Assembly (NCBI GenBank): GCA_910589415.1
Contig: OU342630.1
Span: forward strand, 93,182,186 to 93,246,185
Source: Malachius bipustulatus
Taxonomy: Eukaryota; Arthropoda; Insecta; Coleoptera; Melyridae
Length of the DNA: 64,000 bases
Reading direction: 5' to 3'
Position numbers and translations under genes: made by a program. The notes beneath the pieces were generated by a model. It was not told the origin of the DNA, did not search any database, and saw only the letters and a program-made list of their open reading frames with translations. Shown piece after piece: positions 48,191 through 59,978 of this stretch (position 1 is its first letter; every line of letters begins with the position of its first letter).

Positions 48191-49059
48191 GGTCATTGCT
48201 TTCGCCATTTTTAAATGTGCTGCCATCTTGGTAATATTTCATTTTGATTCGTTATTAGGTATGTTGCCTAAGTGCCAAATTTCAGATTCCTGGATCATTT
48301 GGAACTCTAACTTTTTCTAATGAGTCGTTTCAATCAATCAGCCTGTAAACTAAACTAGTTGTACAACCGATCGCTTGTGATCATTTCACGTCTGTGGACA
48401 AAACGTTGTACGATCTGTCGTAACGATTTACAGGGCAACCGATTGTACGATCGGTAGTACGACAAATTGCATCGTCTGTGGGCCCCATTACTCTCCTGAT
48501 ACAGTGAATCTGTAGAGCATTTAATAGTCTAGTTTTTATACAGATCGCCCTCAAAATATAACGCTGTATGATATTTAAAATTTGGTTTTAACATTGGTAG
48601 GATTATGTAGCACCTCATATTGCTATACAGTATCGAAGCAAAGATTCGCCCAATACCTACACAATACACGGTTCTTAATATTTTGAGGGGAAAAATATTT
48701 CTCAATCTGTAAAAATATGGTATAAGTTTTCTAACCAGTTCATTCTGTTGTTCCATGTTATCACGCTATTTGAAATTTTGATCAATTATGACACCGAGAT
48801 ACTTTATATTGGCTACATTTTCTACGCTTCCCATGCAGCTATATCCCCTTTTGTTTACCTGCAAACAGTTGTGAGAATGAACAGCTACAGCTCCTTCGAA
48901 AATCTGGCAGATGAACCCCGTAAATACTATGATACATGAAGTTTATTTTATCTACATCAAGTGATAAAAATACATACTTCTACTGTTTTAGAATCATGCA
49001 TAGGTAAGTACTATTTGGTGGAAGTGTCTGAATTGGTCAATATCAAACAAAATATTGGG

Positions 49060-49420
49060 TGTTCATTAATTAACACGTCCTGAGTTAGCCATGGAGATCG
49101 AAACGTATGTCATAACTTGATTCCCTATTAATTAGACTTATTAGTACCGCAGTCACGGTTACTAACAGTAACTGTTGTTCGTTTTGAGTAATTTTACTGC
49201 CGGTTCTTAGTCTCAAATCATCGGTGTTTCATCCGTAACTCTAAATTATTTAGTCGATATGCGTCAAATAGTCGTAAACAGTGTTTCTCGCCATGGGTAT
49301 GTGATAGTAACAGATTATTATAGATCAGTCGTTTCTCCCAAATTCAGTTCTCCCATCTCTAGTTTGGACTGAAATTGATTTGTAATTTGACGTTTTTGAC
49401 ATTTAGCATTATTGATTTAG
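49060..49420 (+). repeat. Dispersed repeat family C, copy 1
   Basis: It shares blocks CTCAAATCATCGGTGTTTC, AACTCTAAATTATTTAGT and TGTTTCTCGCCATGGG, and the opening GTTCATTAATTAACAC, with 56750-57190 in the same order. Confidence 0.6.
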
Positions 49421-49751
49421 GTACTGAAGGTCGTTCTTTTTCAAAAGAAAGGTTAATAAAATAAAAAATAATAATAATCAAGAAGATTTATTTTCATTAC
49501 TACACGAAGAAAATGATTACTTACTGATGTTTCGTTATTTATTTATATTGTTCAAATTAATTAAAAGCGCTCGCGTAAGAGCGAAAAACTGCTGTAATTG
49601 AAAGTTATTTTCGCAATGGGAGTAATAAACATCATGGAATTTGGACGTTCTCTTTACATCTGTCTGGAATAATTTTCATGTGGTGGAACCCAGGAATTAC
49701 TTCTATTTCCTCATCAAACTCGGCGCTTGGATAGAATATTTCTGTATGAAC

Positions 49752-50300
49752 CTGCTTAGCTTCTTAGGAAAGGCTTACTTTTGTCTTTATCGAGTGAATG
49801 GTAGTGAAATTCCTGGCAGGTAAAATTTTTGATATGTACCTAATAGTTTTTCCGAAACTTACAGTTTTCACTAAGACTTTTTTAAATGTTTAGCATGGCT
49901 TAGAATATCATGTATTCGGTTTAGTGAAGTGATTATGTGAAGCAACCGATTCAGAAAGAGATCTGTGACGCTCGACTTATGTGTCGTAATAATATACTCG
50001 TAACACACCGATACTGTATAGCCAGCCAGATTCTGCAAGCATAAATGTGATTTATTTCTGTGCATTTATATAGAGGACTCGATATTTTGTGTGAGACTGT
50101 TAGCGAAGAATCGAGGAGAAATTCGTCGAGATAAACGATACACCAGGCGAACAATTATAGAGTGCCTTTAGTGAAAAACCGTGTATTAAAATGTGTCCAG
50201 GAGAATCCCTAAATGAATTAATTGTTGTTTTTATTTATGTGTTTTATAATAATGTGGATGAAGTACATCTTTGTAATGTTTTGACAACTGTACTTGTTTA
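49752..50300 (+). repeat. Dispersed repeat family B, copy 2
   Basis: Matches 33703-34160 in order (CTTCTTAGGAAAGG, CCTGGCAGGTAAAA, CGTGTATTAAAATGTGTCC, TTTTGACAACTG), with extra sequence in the middle. Confidence 0.6.
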
Positions 50301-50689
50301 TAACCATAGTTTAAATAGATCTGGACAGACATGAATATTTAACTCAAAAATTAATTAAGGTAGGTAGGCAAAAACAAAATTAATTATTATTCACTGGCAC
50401 TTGAGAGAGAAAACGATTATTTACTTAAAAGAATAACAAGTGAAAAAGTCACAGAAGTAGTAAAGTTAAATTAAGAGCACGATACAAAATAAACTTTCGG
50501 AACAGCATGTTGCTCCATAATATTAGTGTGGGAATTCAGAATAAATACATAGCGAAACATGCAATGTTCAGAATACAATGTGTTGATATGAAACAATATG
50601 CAAATTTGCTCTACATATATAGCAGGAGGGATATAACGGAAGTGCCTCGTAAAAATGCAGGTGGTCTCTACATCATGAAATCATGACGC

Positions 50690-50960
50690 GAACGACATTT
50701 CATATTAAAAATCGCTTTTGGAAATGGCATACGGCGCCATGGTTTGCTGCCACCGCCACTGTTCGGAACTTTATAACCCTTCAGGGACCCGACAGTAACA
50801 TAAAACCCTCCAGTCATTGTTGAGCCTCTTTGAAACTGCGCTGGACAAACACTGGACTGCGTCGGTGGACAAGCGAATTTAACACCTCAGGCCGGCACTG
50901 AATTGAAACAGGACGACCAAGGATTCAACTTCTGCCACCAGGCCAATTTCAACTCAAAGA
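50690..50960. promoter_or_regulatory. GC-richer unique-looking stretch
   Basis: CpG-containing sequence (GGCATACGGCGCCATGG, ACTGCGTCGGTGGACAAGCG) without repeat ends or a frame. Possible conserved intronic element; compositional evidence only. Confidence 0.2.
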
Positions 50961-52010
50961 GTTTATTTGCCTTAATGGCTTTTATCGTCGTTCAATTTCA
51001 ATGCAAAATAGTTGTATACTTATAAAACAAAAACAAGAATTATTGTTGCGAGGTACCTATATGTGATATTACAGAGGCTGCCAACACACGTATATACGCA
51101 TGTGAAAATCTATTAGGTACTTTATTATTGCTTATTAAAAATCCATTACCCATTTACATTGAATCAGACTTAGCAGTGCAGATAGGTAGTATAGGTATTA
51201 TAAAAGACGTATCATCCTGCAAACAAGATTTGAATTCAAATCCCAGATTATTGATAGCTGATTGGATGTCCGATTAAATAGAGCGAGCAGCTCAATTTCC
51301 CCTCTCAAATTGCTCAAGGTACTTGCTCGGTCTCACTTCTCAAGCACCAGCTTATTTCACAGAAAACAAAACAAGTTACGGATTTAATTTATTTACGAAA
51401 TTGAGCAAATTGTTATTATTGTTACCTATCAGACTCGTCGTATATGTAGTAGGTCATCGTTAGTGAAGATAAAAATAATAAAAAAAAACCTCGTAACCCC
51501 TGCCAAGTTTAGCAATCAATTGAGAGAAGCAAATTATAGAATCTGAGATAGAATAAAATAATTGTGCGCCCGATTCGCTGTTTGAAATCGATACGAGTGC
51601 ACTTTTGCAACTGAAATACCCATAATGAAGCCACCGCTCTCGTATTATAAATAGCCCTTGAGGTTTTCTGATCGAAACCGCTAATAGATAGGAATAGGAG
51701 AGTACAAAAACTCCAAGAAAGCCATTACAGCTTTATTTGGATGGAGTGTTTGATTTTTACGGATTTATTATTACATTTATTCATCGATTTGGGATCTTGA
51801 TGAGAAAGAAAGTTGGATGAAATACACACAATAACATGCCATATTAGGTAAAAATCTTCTATCCCACTCTATTTTTGAACAAATAGGTATAATTATTGTA
51901 TTCTTATATGAGGTAAGCTTCACGAAGTAATTGGAATTTCGTTTTTCAAATTAAATTTTTCGTTGAATAAAACGTTTTTATTCGTAATTACCCTGCTGAT
52001 TCCAGTTTTA

Positions 52011-53143
52011 TACAGGCTGTTAACTCTACCAACTAGTACAAAATAAAGGAGGTGGTTCTACGACGTATTCTAAGAAAAAAAGCTATCTATTACAATGGGT
52101 TTCACCCCCTAACTTTTACGGCACTGGATAAATTGTCACATTGACAGCAAATTTAAAGCGCAAATGTTTTTTACGCAAAAAAGTACTCCCTGTTCAAAAG
52201 CTGTAGAAGCCACCGCTCTCGAGAAAAAAAAAAGGATCAAAAACGTACAGAATTCAACATGAACAAAAAATTTATTTTCAAAATTTTCTATACCGTAACA
52301 TGGCACAAATTCAAATTTGCACCTATTTTTCTTGTGCTTGTAGCCACATTGTTTTCAACTTCGTTTAGAATAAATACATAATAAAATAATAAAATAAAAT
52401 AAATATGTACCTAATTAGGCATAGATTGCAAACTAGAATTAACCAAAAATAAACCGAGCCATACAGAAACAATAGAAAAAAACTGAATGGCACCTACCTG
52501 GTGTCCGGGTCGTATGGAGCTTGACTGGATGAGTGTTTTCTGGAGTCACTAGTATTCTGGCGGGATGATTTCATAGACACAAATTTCGGAATGGGCAATC
52601 TAATGAGTAATGACATTTTGACTAACGATAGGCGAGAGATTTTTCGAATGTAATGATTTTCGAATGCAATGAATCGGTGCCGGGTTGGGTCTCCGCCGAG
52701 AGGTCTTCTTCTTCCTTCTTTTCATGAGGAGCGGGGACATCTCCTCTTATCTTCTCGGCGACATTCGGAGATCGAACCTGTATGGCTTTTGATTTATCGC
52801 GAATTTACGAATTTAATATTCAAAGAACAAATGACAATTTTTCCAGTGCCGTAAAAGTTAGGGGGTGAAACCCTTACGCAAGCCTAAAGTCTCCACCACT
52901 GGCATATTAGTTTGGAGCCTTAAAAGTAGCTATTATTAATGTACAAATCTGTATACAAAAGCTGGAGCCTGTAGTTCAAACGGTTCTTGAGATGGCGCAA
53001 AAAAAGTAAGAAAAAACTTTTTTTCAACACCCTGTATCTCGAAAACGGTGCGTTTGCGGACTAATTTTAATATAAACCTTTTTTCTTAGTCTTAGAATCA
53101 CCTTCTTTGTTTTGTACTAGTTGATAGTTAACACCCTGCTGTA
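52011..53143. mobile_element. Fold-back element with TACAGGCTGTTAAC / GTTAACACCCTGCTGTA termini
   Basis: Arms share GTTAACT, CAACTAGTACAAAA, AAAGGAGGTGGTTCTA and TTCTAAGAAAAAAAG inverted at 53075-53143. An inner inverted pair around CACTGGATAAATTGTC / TCCAGTGCCGTAAAAGTTAG lies at 52100-52140 and 52843-52875. The interior is rearranged and non-coding. Confidence 0.7.
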
Positions 53144-53403
53144 TAATAGAAGTCGAAAAATAGCTGTAGAAAAATTTGAAATTTAGCATACACTATGAGC
53201 CAGGGATCCTTCAAAATTTAAAGCTTATTGTGGTAAATTACGAAAACTTGCGGCGGAGATATAGGTGATACCTTTTCGAAAAAATATCTTACGCTACTGA
53301 CTTTATTGCAAATACAATCACCTTACTCAATTGGCAAAAAAGTATTTGGTCATTTGTTCATACGGCGACTTATAAATTTACTACCCTCTATATAAATAAA
53401 TAA

Positions 53404-53710
53404 AGTGGCTCCCGTGGCGCAGTGGATGCAGTTGGTCCGCCGTGCCGATACACCTTGGTTCGAAACTTACCAGCAGCCGACAACTATTTGTTGTGCTTCT
53501 CGAACCTATAAGATCAGGATTCACCTTGCGGAAGCAACGTCAAACCACCGCAAGTACCCTTGCCTAGTTAAACCTCTCAAATAGGGCCGTTTGAACTCCG
53601 GCGATAAAAAGGGAGATCCCATATGTCTGCGTGTGAACTGATAGCTCACGCACCACAGACATATGCGAGAGGTAGCCTTACGCCCGATATGCGGGATACG
53701 GCACTTTTCA
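53404..53710 (+). mobile_element. tRNA-derived SINE
   Basis: The head GGCTCCCGTGGCGCAGTGGA contains the A box (53415-53426), and GGTTCGAAACT is the B box (53457-53467), at tRNA spacing. A body of about 240 bases follows, ending in a hairpin-forming part: CATATGTCTG and CAGACATATG with inner GCGTGTGA / TCACGC (about 53620-53666). This is the best-preserved SINE in the window. Confidence 0.75.
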
Positions 53711-54064
53711 TAAAGTACATAAGATGTTTATTAAGGGTAGTTGAAATTTTTGTTGGGAAACTTATGTTATTTTTTACATTAGGATGTAATGACTATCATT
53801 TAGAATTGATGTACCTATGTATGTCTGGAGTCTAATGATATACCATTTATATGAGCGATTATGAAGTCTTTATAATCATCAAGTGAATAATGGCCATAAT
53901 CGCGAATGTAATACTATGCTTTTTCTACTCTTGTATATATAAAAACACAAATTTTTTTATATAATTAAATTACCGAGTACCGACTGCGCACGCGTGGATT
54001 CTAAGAAATATGTCAGTTATCGTTACATTCAGCAGCTTTGCTCTGTTTATCAAATTTAAAGGTT

Positions 54065-54150
54065 TTGATTGGTCTACGAGCGGGTATTATGAATTGCTAG
54101 TACCTGACCGTGATTGGACAAGAGCCGGGTATTATGAGTTATAATTCAAT
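54065..54150 (+). repeat. Short two-copy direct repeat
   Basis: GATTGGTCTACGAGCGGGTA and GATTGGACAAGAGCCGGGTA, each followed by TTATGA, about 46 bases apart. Confidence 0.55.
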
Positions 54151-55454
54151 ACCCACGAATAATAACCTTTTAATTAATCCAAAAAGGCTCTAATAAGTAG
54201 AATACTTAAACTGAATGTATCTCTAAGAAGAAGATTGAACTTTAATTCCGTCAACCACAGTCGACGGAAAGTCTAGTAACTAACTCGTGTGTTAAAAAGC
54301 GATCAATAATCTCAGCCATTATTAACGCGCTCGCTCACGCTCACGCGGTAAAATATCTCGATTATTAATACACTAGTTCGTTAAATAACTCTTAAAATGG
54401 TGCAATTCCTAATCGATTGTGCTATTTTTAAATTGTCCGTCAATTTTAAATAATCCATATCTTTCATATTTACAGTTACCTAATCATCTAAGTAAGTAAT
54501 TATTGATTATTTTGCTGTAGGTTAAAGAGGAGCACCCTGCATCCGAAATGTTAAAAGTCATCTGTCTGAAACTAGTACTCAGGGAATCGCTGTTTTCATT
54601 TTCGTAGGTACAATCTGGATCATCCTGTATGTTTGAATGATACATCAGCACTTTGAACATGGGTAACATCATAAGTCAACGTGTGCTGCCCATGTAATAT
54701 GTTACTTCAATTATTAGTGCACAGAACAGATGCAGTCATGTATCAATTACAAGCAAACCAATGATAATTAGTTTAAAGGTAAAAGCATTAGGGATATGGC
54801 GTCTATAATGAATCTAATGAATGTGCACCACTGTGTTGCGGGCATGCTGTAATTACTTAGTTGTTCGCCGGGAAAGCACACCACTCTATACATTCTCCAA
54901 TTGAATACATACAAGATATTATTATGAAGCATACTCTACTGCAACTACAATAAAGCAATTTAGAATTCACACGAAAACTTGAAAATAATTACCGACAGGT
55001 AATCTATACACGTTTTGATTTTATTTTTAACACTTGTGCTATGTTAGTTTTAAAATTTGATATTTTTTTGGGGACGACGTTTATAGTCCCCCACCCTCTT
55101 AAAATGTTTTCCCTAGTCAAAAATTTAAACTAACATAATTTTTGTGCGGATAATTGAAATATGTACATCTAAAAAGAGGTATCACATGATTCCCAATGCC
55201 ATTTAAAAAATTGAAATCAAGTGAAATTGCGTGAAATTACGCAAATTGAAAAAATACCCTGGTTTATAATTTTGACAGCCTGTGTGTTAACCCCCGAAAC
55301 GAAGCCTAAATGTCAACTTTTTGATTGTTTTGATTGGCGTAAATGCAGCTGTAACGTGAAATAAAATATTAATGACATATATTTGAAAATCTTAATTTAG
55401 ATATTCAATAATTTATGATTTTACAATGTACCACTAATAAAAACTATCGTAAAT

Positions 55455-55565
55455 TATTCGTGGATAACGGGTCTTAAAAACACTCGCTCTATTCGAGCAC
55501 TCCGGCTGCGTCGTCGTGCTCGAAAAATTGCGCGTGTTTTAAAGACCTTATTATCGACTCATATA
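55455..55565. repeat. Hairpin repeat around a CpG-rich core
   Basis: ATAACGGGTCTTAAAAACAC pairs with GTGTTTTAAAGACCTTATTA. The core CGAGCACTCCGGCTGCGTCG is CpG-rich. It is similar in style to the hairpin at 28405 and to AACACACGTGC-type sequence near 30770, suggesting a family of small hairpin elements. Confidence 0.6.
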
Positions 55566-55779
55566 CTTTAATATTCTGTTTTTATATTCAGCAGTATTTT
55601 AGCTATTAAAAATAACTAATACGAAAAGCACTAGTCGCCCATTTTTAGAACAAGCTACACTCTTACTTGAGCTTATAAATCACCTAGAACCTAGCCTGGA
55701 ATATTAAATAAGCTTTCAGCAAATGCAAGGCAAGCAAGCTATGCAAATGATCCCACAAATCCTAAAATTTAAACAATAG

Positions 55780-56120
55780 TTTGGAGTGAAGTTCGGGTAT
55801 ATATATATTAGAAGGGGGCACCGGGCGTATAATATATTCTAATAAGTGATTACTATATTCTGCTGGAGTTCCTAATGCCAATAGTAAACCAGAGGACGCC
55901 GGGCCAGTCGTATAATCCAATTAAAATCGGTCGCGGGGGAGCCATGTATGACTGTTATCTACCTAAGCTACAAACCATTAATAATTTACACATTTAATAC
56001 TGGTTAAACTGCGCACGAGCTGTATCCCGGCTCTGGTCTCGACTTGGAATTCCCGAGCATATTTAATAGTTCAAATCCCCAGTGATACATTTGAGCGACA
56101 ATCGTCGACATTTTTACCAA
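55780..56120. promoter_or_regulatory. GC-richer unique-looking stretch, candidate enhancer
   Basis: It has CpG words (GCACCGGGCG, GGTCGCGGGGGAG), CCAATTAAAATCGG and CATAAACAAATTCATAA sites, and a TTAATACTGGTTAAACTG motif. There is no frame and no repeat end. Compositional evidence only. Confidence 0.25.
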
Positions 56121-56749
56121 TAAATTTCATAAACAAATTCATAACGCATTGAATCCGGTGGTTAGAGGGCAGTTGGCATAATTTATTGCGTTGTACTAGT
56201 ATAGGTACACCGATGTAATGTATGTAGAAGTGATTTCTATGTCACCTATTGTTAGGCGGGAAAAGCCTGAGGGGAGTCCAGAATAACATTATAGAACTAG
56301 AGGACTACTATACGATTCACGACACAGAAGGGGTTCGTGCATGATGGAAATTACTGCCTTATGTGACAATTTTTCAAGGATTCAAAAATATGCTCACGCA
56401 AAAAATTATATCAAATAAATAGCTATATTATACACGTTGCCGCACAATCTAAGGATAATGGTCTTTGTAATCACATAAACAGTGACACTCCACATTTGTC
56501 ATCTTAAATTATAAATACATTCATAGTTTTGCACGTTACATTTTATGTGCATTCCATGGTAGTGCAAATCGATTTTAGAAGCCGAACACGACTCTCTGAC
56601 TCAGTGCAAAAAATTGCGCACTGGGACAGCCAGTCGAAAACACTATATGCGAAGTTATAGGGACCTAAACGCCGTCGAACTCATCGTAGCCAAATTAACG
56701 AATTTGAAGTTATATTCTTGAACAGAGTGGAAACCAGAACTAGTAAAGG

Positions 56750-57190
56750 GCGTTCATTTATTAACACTTCTCGTGAAAATTGTGGTTCATGTCCGAACTT
56801 AGATTTCTCGTGAATGGGCCATTGTGAAACCTCCACTGCGACCGAAGGTCTATTGTGGCTTCATGTTCAAACTTACTTTCGGTACGTCGAATACGAGTAG
56901 ATTTTCAATAACTAGAAGTAGACTAATCTATTCGACTTTCTATTAATAGCGATACGTAGTCACCGTTCCTTGACTTAACTGTTATTCGTCGATATGGAAT
57001 TTCAAAATAACTGTCATTTCAGCGGGAGTTTTTTTAATCTCAAATCATAGGTATTTCTTTCATATAACTCTGAATCATTCAGTAGATTTGCGACAAATAG
57101 TTCAAGACAATGTTTCTCGCACATGGGTTGTCGCTTCTCCGTTTTTGGTTAGCCAATCTCTAATTCCAGATCCAGTTGTCCGGATTAATT
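56750..57190 (+). repeat. Dispersed repeat family C, copy 2
   Basis: Counterpart of 49060-49420 (CTCAAATCATAGGTATTTC, AACTCTGAATCATTCAGT, TGTTTCTCGCACATGGG). It abuts the piggyBac relic. Confidence 0.6.
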
Positions 57191-57218
57191 TTTGTTTAAA
57201 TTATTTTGTTTGATTTTA

Positions 57219-58430
57219 GTGGTCAACTCCGGCCATAAACTCATTATATTTGTTGATCAAGGCATCAGGTTTTCTTTTTGCTTAACCACGCTGGGTAGTT
57301 ACCGTCTCAATATGTGAGGTGGATTCACTTGAAATTGCCATAATTTCACGACGGTGTCTCCATTTGACTACGCAAACTCTTTTTTTAGTTTCTTCTTAGC
57401 GACTGCTTCGAGATTCCCTTTTCTATTTTTACGCAAGGTTCCTGTCACGTAAGTTTTCCTTCGTAGCAATTCCTGAGTTACTCTCACACTATTATAGAAA
57501 TTATTCATGAATAAGGCATGACCATTATCCAATTTTTCTGCCATAAGAGCCAATACAACTTTTTCGGTGTGTCCTTCTCCGGATAAATTGGCGTCTGCTG
57601 AACCACCAACTAATATCTTCAGAGCGGTGCCATTTGGTTCACACAAAACATAAAGTTTGATCCCGAATGTATGCGTTTTGCCTTTTATATATTGGTGAAA
57701 TTTCCAACAATCTGTTATTATAAAAATTTATGATTGGCATAATGACTGCAGCAATGGAAGTCCTTCTAGACCTCCCTCCACTAATAATAATGGGAGGGCA
57801 AGAAAGGGACAAGGCTGCAAGAAGAACAAAGCGGCAAATAAGCGGAACTTGGACATAATGAAATAGAAAGCCATGTGGTAGTGGACCTGCTAGATGCTGC
57901 AGACACAGGACACAGACCATGCACATTACTCCAAAATCCAAAAGAACTACAACCTGGTGTACAGGCGGGTCAAAGACCGATTGAGGGACTGAAGACGGCA
58001 TATAAAATGAGCTGGAAAACTCTCAGCAAATCATATCTCTTGGGCAGTGGGCAACTAACTGTATTTCAATCAGAAATATATGCCATGCTAAACTGGGTAC
58101 CTAAGAGAGAACAACAAGAGAGCCTATATAGAAACGCGGATCAACATACTGACATACAGTTCAGATGGTCCTAATGGGTGACATGAAGCAAAAGAGGTAA
58201 GAACAATAAGCCCATGAGGCTGAAGTGCTTCCGACAATTCTGAAACGACCCGAAAAAAAATGGGACTCCATGTTATAATGTCTTCTTGTAGCAATTTGGC
58301 CTGAACATAATTCTGCTCATCAATGAATTGATCGAAATGGTCCTTTTTTATGCCATCAAGAATGGTTGAATTTAATATCTGCATATTTTTTATCGAGGGT
58401 TCAGTGAAGGCGGAGGAGTCCAAACCATTA
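57219..58430 (-). pseudogene. piggyBac-like transposase pseudogene, interrupted
   Basis: On the minus strand the frame from about 57706 to 57368 reads FHQYIKGKTHTFGIKLYVLC, then EPNGTALKI, SGEGHTEKVVLALM, KLDNGHALFMNNFYNSVRV and YVTGTLRKNRKGN. This is the central piggyBac core, with the catalytic Asp region normally L-D-N-G-H-x-L-x-x-D-N-F-Y. Here the Asp of DNFY is Asn. After a frameshift near 57366, WRHRREIMAISS, IETVTTQRG and FMAGVDH follow (57219-57364), matching the family's later region. Upstream, 58185-58430 reads DHFDQFIDEQNYVQAKLL and resembles the N-terminal piggyBac domain, though weakly. The two halves are separated by a non-LTR fragment (57735-58174). The element is dead. Confidence 0.8.
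57735..58174 (+). pseudogene. R1/Jockey-type non-LTR retrotransposon fragment with RNase H start
   Basis: The forward frame reads MTAAMEVLLDLPPLIIMGG (57750), the conserved post-RT stretch (family: T-x-A-LEVLL-LPPL). Then, in a second frame, TGGSKTD, a stop, GTEDGI gives the first RNase H motif (family: TDGSK-GTGAGIY), and after another shift LLGSGQLTVFQSEIYAMLNW gives the second (family: LG-x-TVFQAEIYAI). The parent lineage is one with a C-terminal RNase H. It is opposite in strand to the piggyBac relic that it splits, so it probably inserted into it. Both are dead. Confidence 0.75.
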
Positions 58431-59159
58431 AATTTTCAACTGTTTTTCATCGGGATGTAATTTTGTAGAGCAATTCAGCAGCAGGTTATAAATGGCACTG
58501 GTCGACAAAAAACCATTACATAGTAGATCTGACGTCCTGGACAGTTTTTTATTGTCATGAGTCAGTAGCTAATTTTCGAGCTCTCATGCACTATCCAATT
58601 CATTGGAAGTGAAAGCATCATACAAAGTAGCAAAAATTATTGAATGCAATATAAGCGTATTGAACGTATCGAGCTCGTTATCGGGCAGTATAATTATATT
58701 TCCTTTAAATGAAGTCCCACGAAAAGAAATTCTAGAACAAAAGAGAATTTTATTGCCGCAAGAGCTCGTAAATGGAAATGATCGAATTTGATGTAACATG
58801 CTGATTCCATATTTACATACTTTTATTCCCTATTCATATGAACGTGTATCGCTGTAGCGAGAGGCAAATTTAGAATCTTTATGAGCCTTAAAAATTCAAC
58901 AATGAAATCCTATACGAAATCGTAACAACCGTCATTATTATAGAGAATTGTAGAGAATTTATTATTGTAGAGAATTTTTCTGTAAATTTCTTTATTTGTT
59001 TTATTATATCTTTTATTTTACTAAATACAAGCACCCAATAAAAATAATTTCCAGATAAACTACAAAAATTCAAGTTAGATTAGAGGGAGAAAAAGTTGGC
59101 CATATAATAGGTCATGCAAGTTGATTATACAACACAGTTGAATATTATATAAGTCCTAG

Positions 59160-59300
59160 GCCCAAATATAACCCCTGGGGTTATATTTTGGAACATGTCA
59201 TTGGTTGAAAATTCGTAGCGTTCGTAGGCTTTGAGCATTAGACCAATCAGCTGTCAGAAAATTCAAAATATAACCCCAGAGTTATATTTTGAAGTTTGAT
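59160..59300. repeat. MITE-like element with a hairpin at each end
   Basis: AAATATAACCCCTGGGGTTA begins a perfect palindrome at the left. At the right AAAATATAACCCCAGAGTTA forms the same hairpin. The two halves are also inverse to each other through CATTGGTTGAAAATTC / GAC-AATCAG and GAAAATTC. It is a 140-base double-hairpin structure. Confidence 0.7.
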
Positions 59301-59346
59301 GAATACGGACACTAGTGTGAGCGTCGAAGGGACAAAGTGTATGTAA

Positions 59347-59872
59347 GTGGAGGAACGGCCGAGTGTTCATGCCCTCCTGATACCTCGGCAATGTATTCGT
59401 TGGAAAACGTCTACCATAACAAGGAAAATTCGTGACTTGCGTAATCGGAAGAAGCCTTCAGGGTGTCTAAACCTCGTCAATGTCAATTTCAAAAAAAGTA
59501 AAATCAAATTCAGCAAAAGAACCTATTACTGCCTCGAAGGTTCCGGGAAAGAAAAGAGAAAAGTCGAGAAAAAACTTGTCCGCGAAGTTTATTTCAGAAA
59601 GCGCTAAGGAAGTCTCAATCAATTCGATAAAACATTTGATATGAATAAAAAGTATTTAAGAAGGCGATCTTAGTGATATAGACAGAATGCTTATAGATGA
59701 TCCCGAAATGGGGGACGGACAGTACCACAGTATTCATTGTGGATTGGGGATTCTAAGCTCATTTAAATTTTCTCCAGTCCTTAAAGATATGACCAATTTG
59801 GTGGAAAAAAGTGACAACGCTGTCCAAACACAACAATCGTTCAAAATACGTGGCAGACCGAATGCGGAATGA
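59347..59872 (+). other. Two adjacent unrecognised open frames
   Basis: The frames are 59347-59607 (86 codons, Lys/Arg-rich) and 59687-59872 (61 codons, beginning MLIDDPEMGDGQ, preceded in frame by an acidic SDLSDID-like stretch). They are not recognised. They may be remains of a transposon protein; a coding role is doubtful. Confidence 0.2.
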
Positions 59873-59978
59873 AAACAACATCTACGTCACATATTTTCAG
59901 AAACGGTATTAGCAGTCCAAAACCAATACATAATCAGTATTCCAATCTTGAATCCATTAAAAGGCGTATAGCCCCTTT

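Larger units (their letters stand above)
47161..48484. mobile_element. DNA transposon derivative with perfect 28-bp inverted terminal repeats
   Basis: The left end starts GGCCCACAGACGATGCAATT and the right end finishes AATTGCATCGTCTGTGGGCC; all 28 terminal bases match (47161-47188 and 48457-48484). Subterminal GTACGA, TCGTAC and CTAGTTGTAC words recur many times at both ends, as in transposase-binding arrays. The interior is occupied by another palindrome. No transposase is present. The superfamily is unknown and no clear target duplication is seen. Confidence 0.85.
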
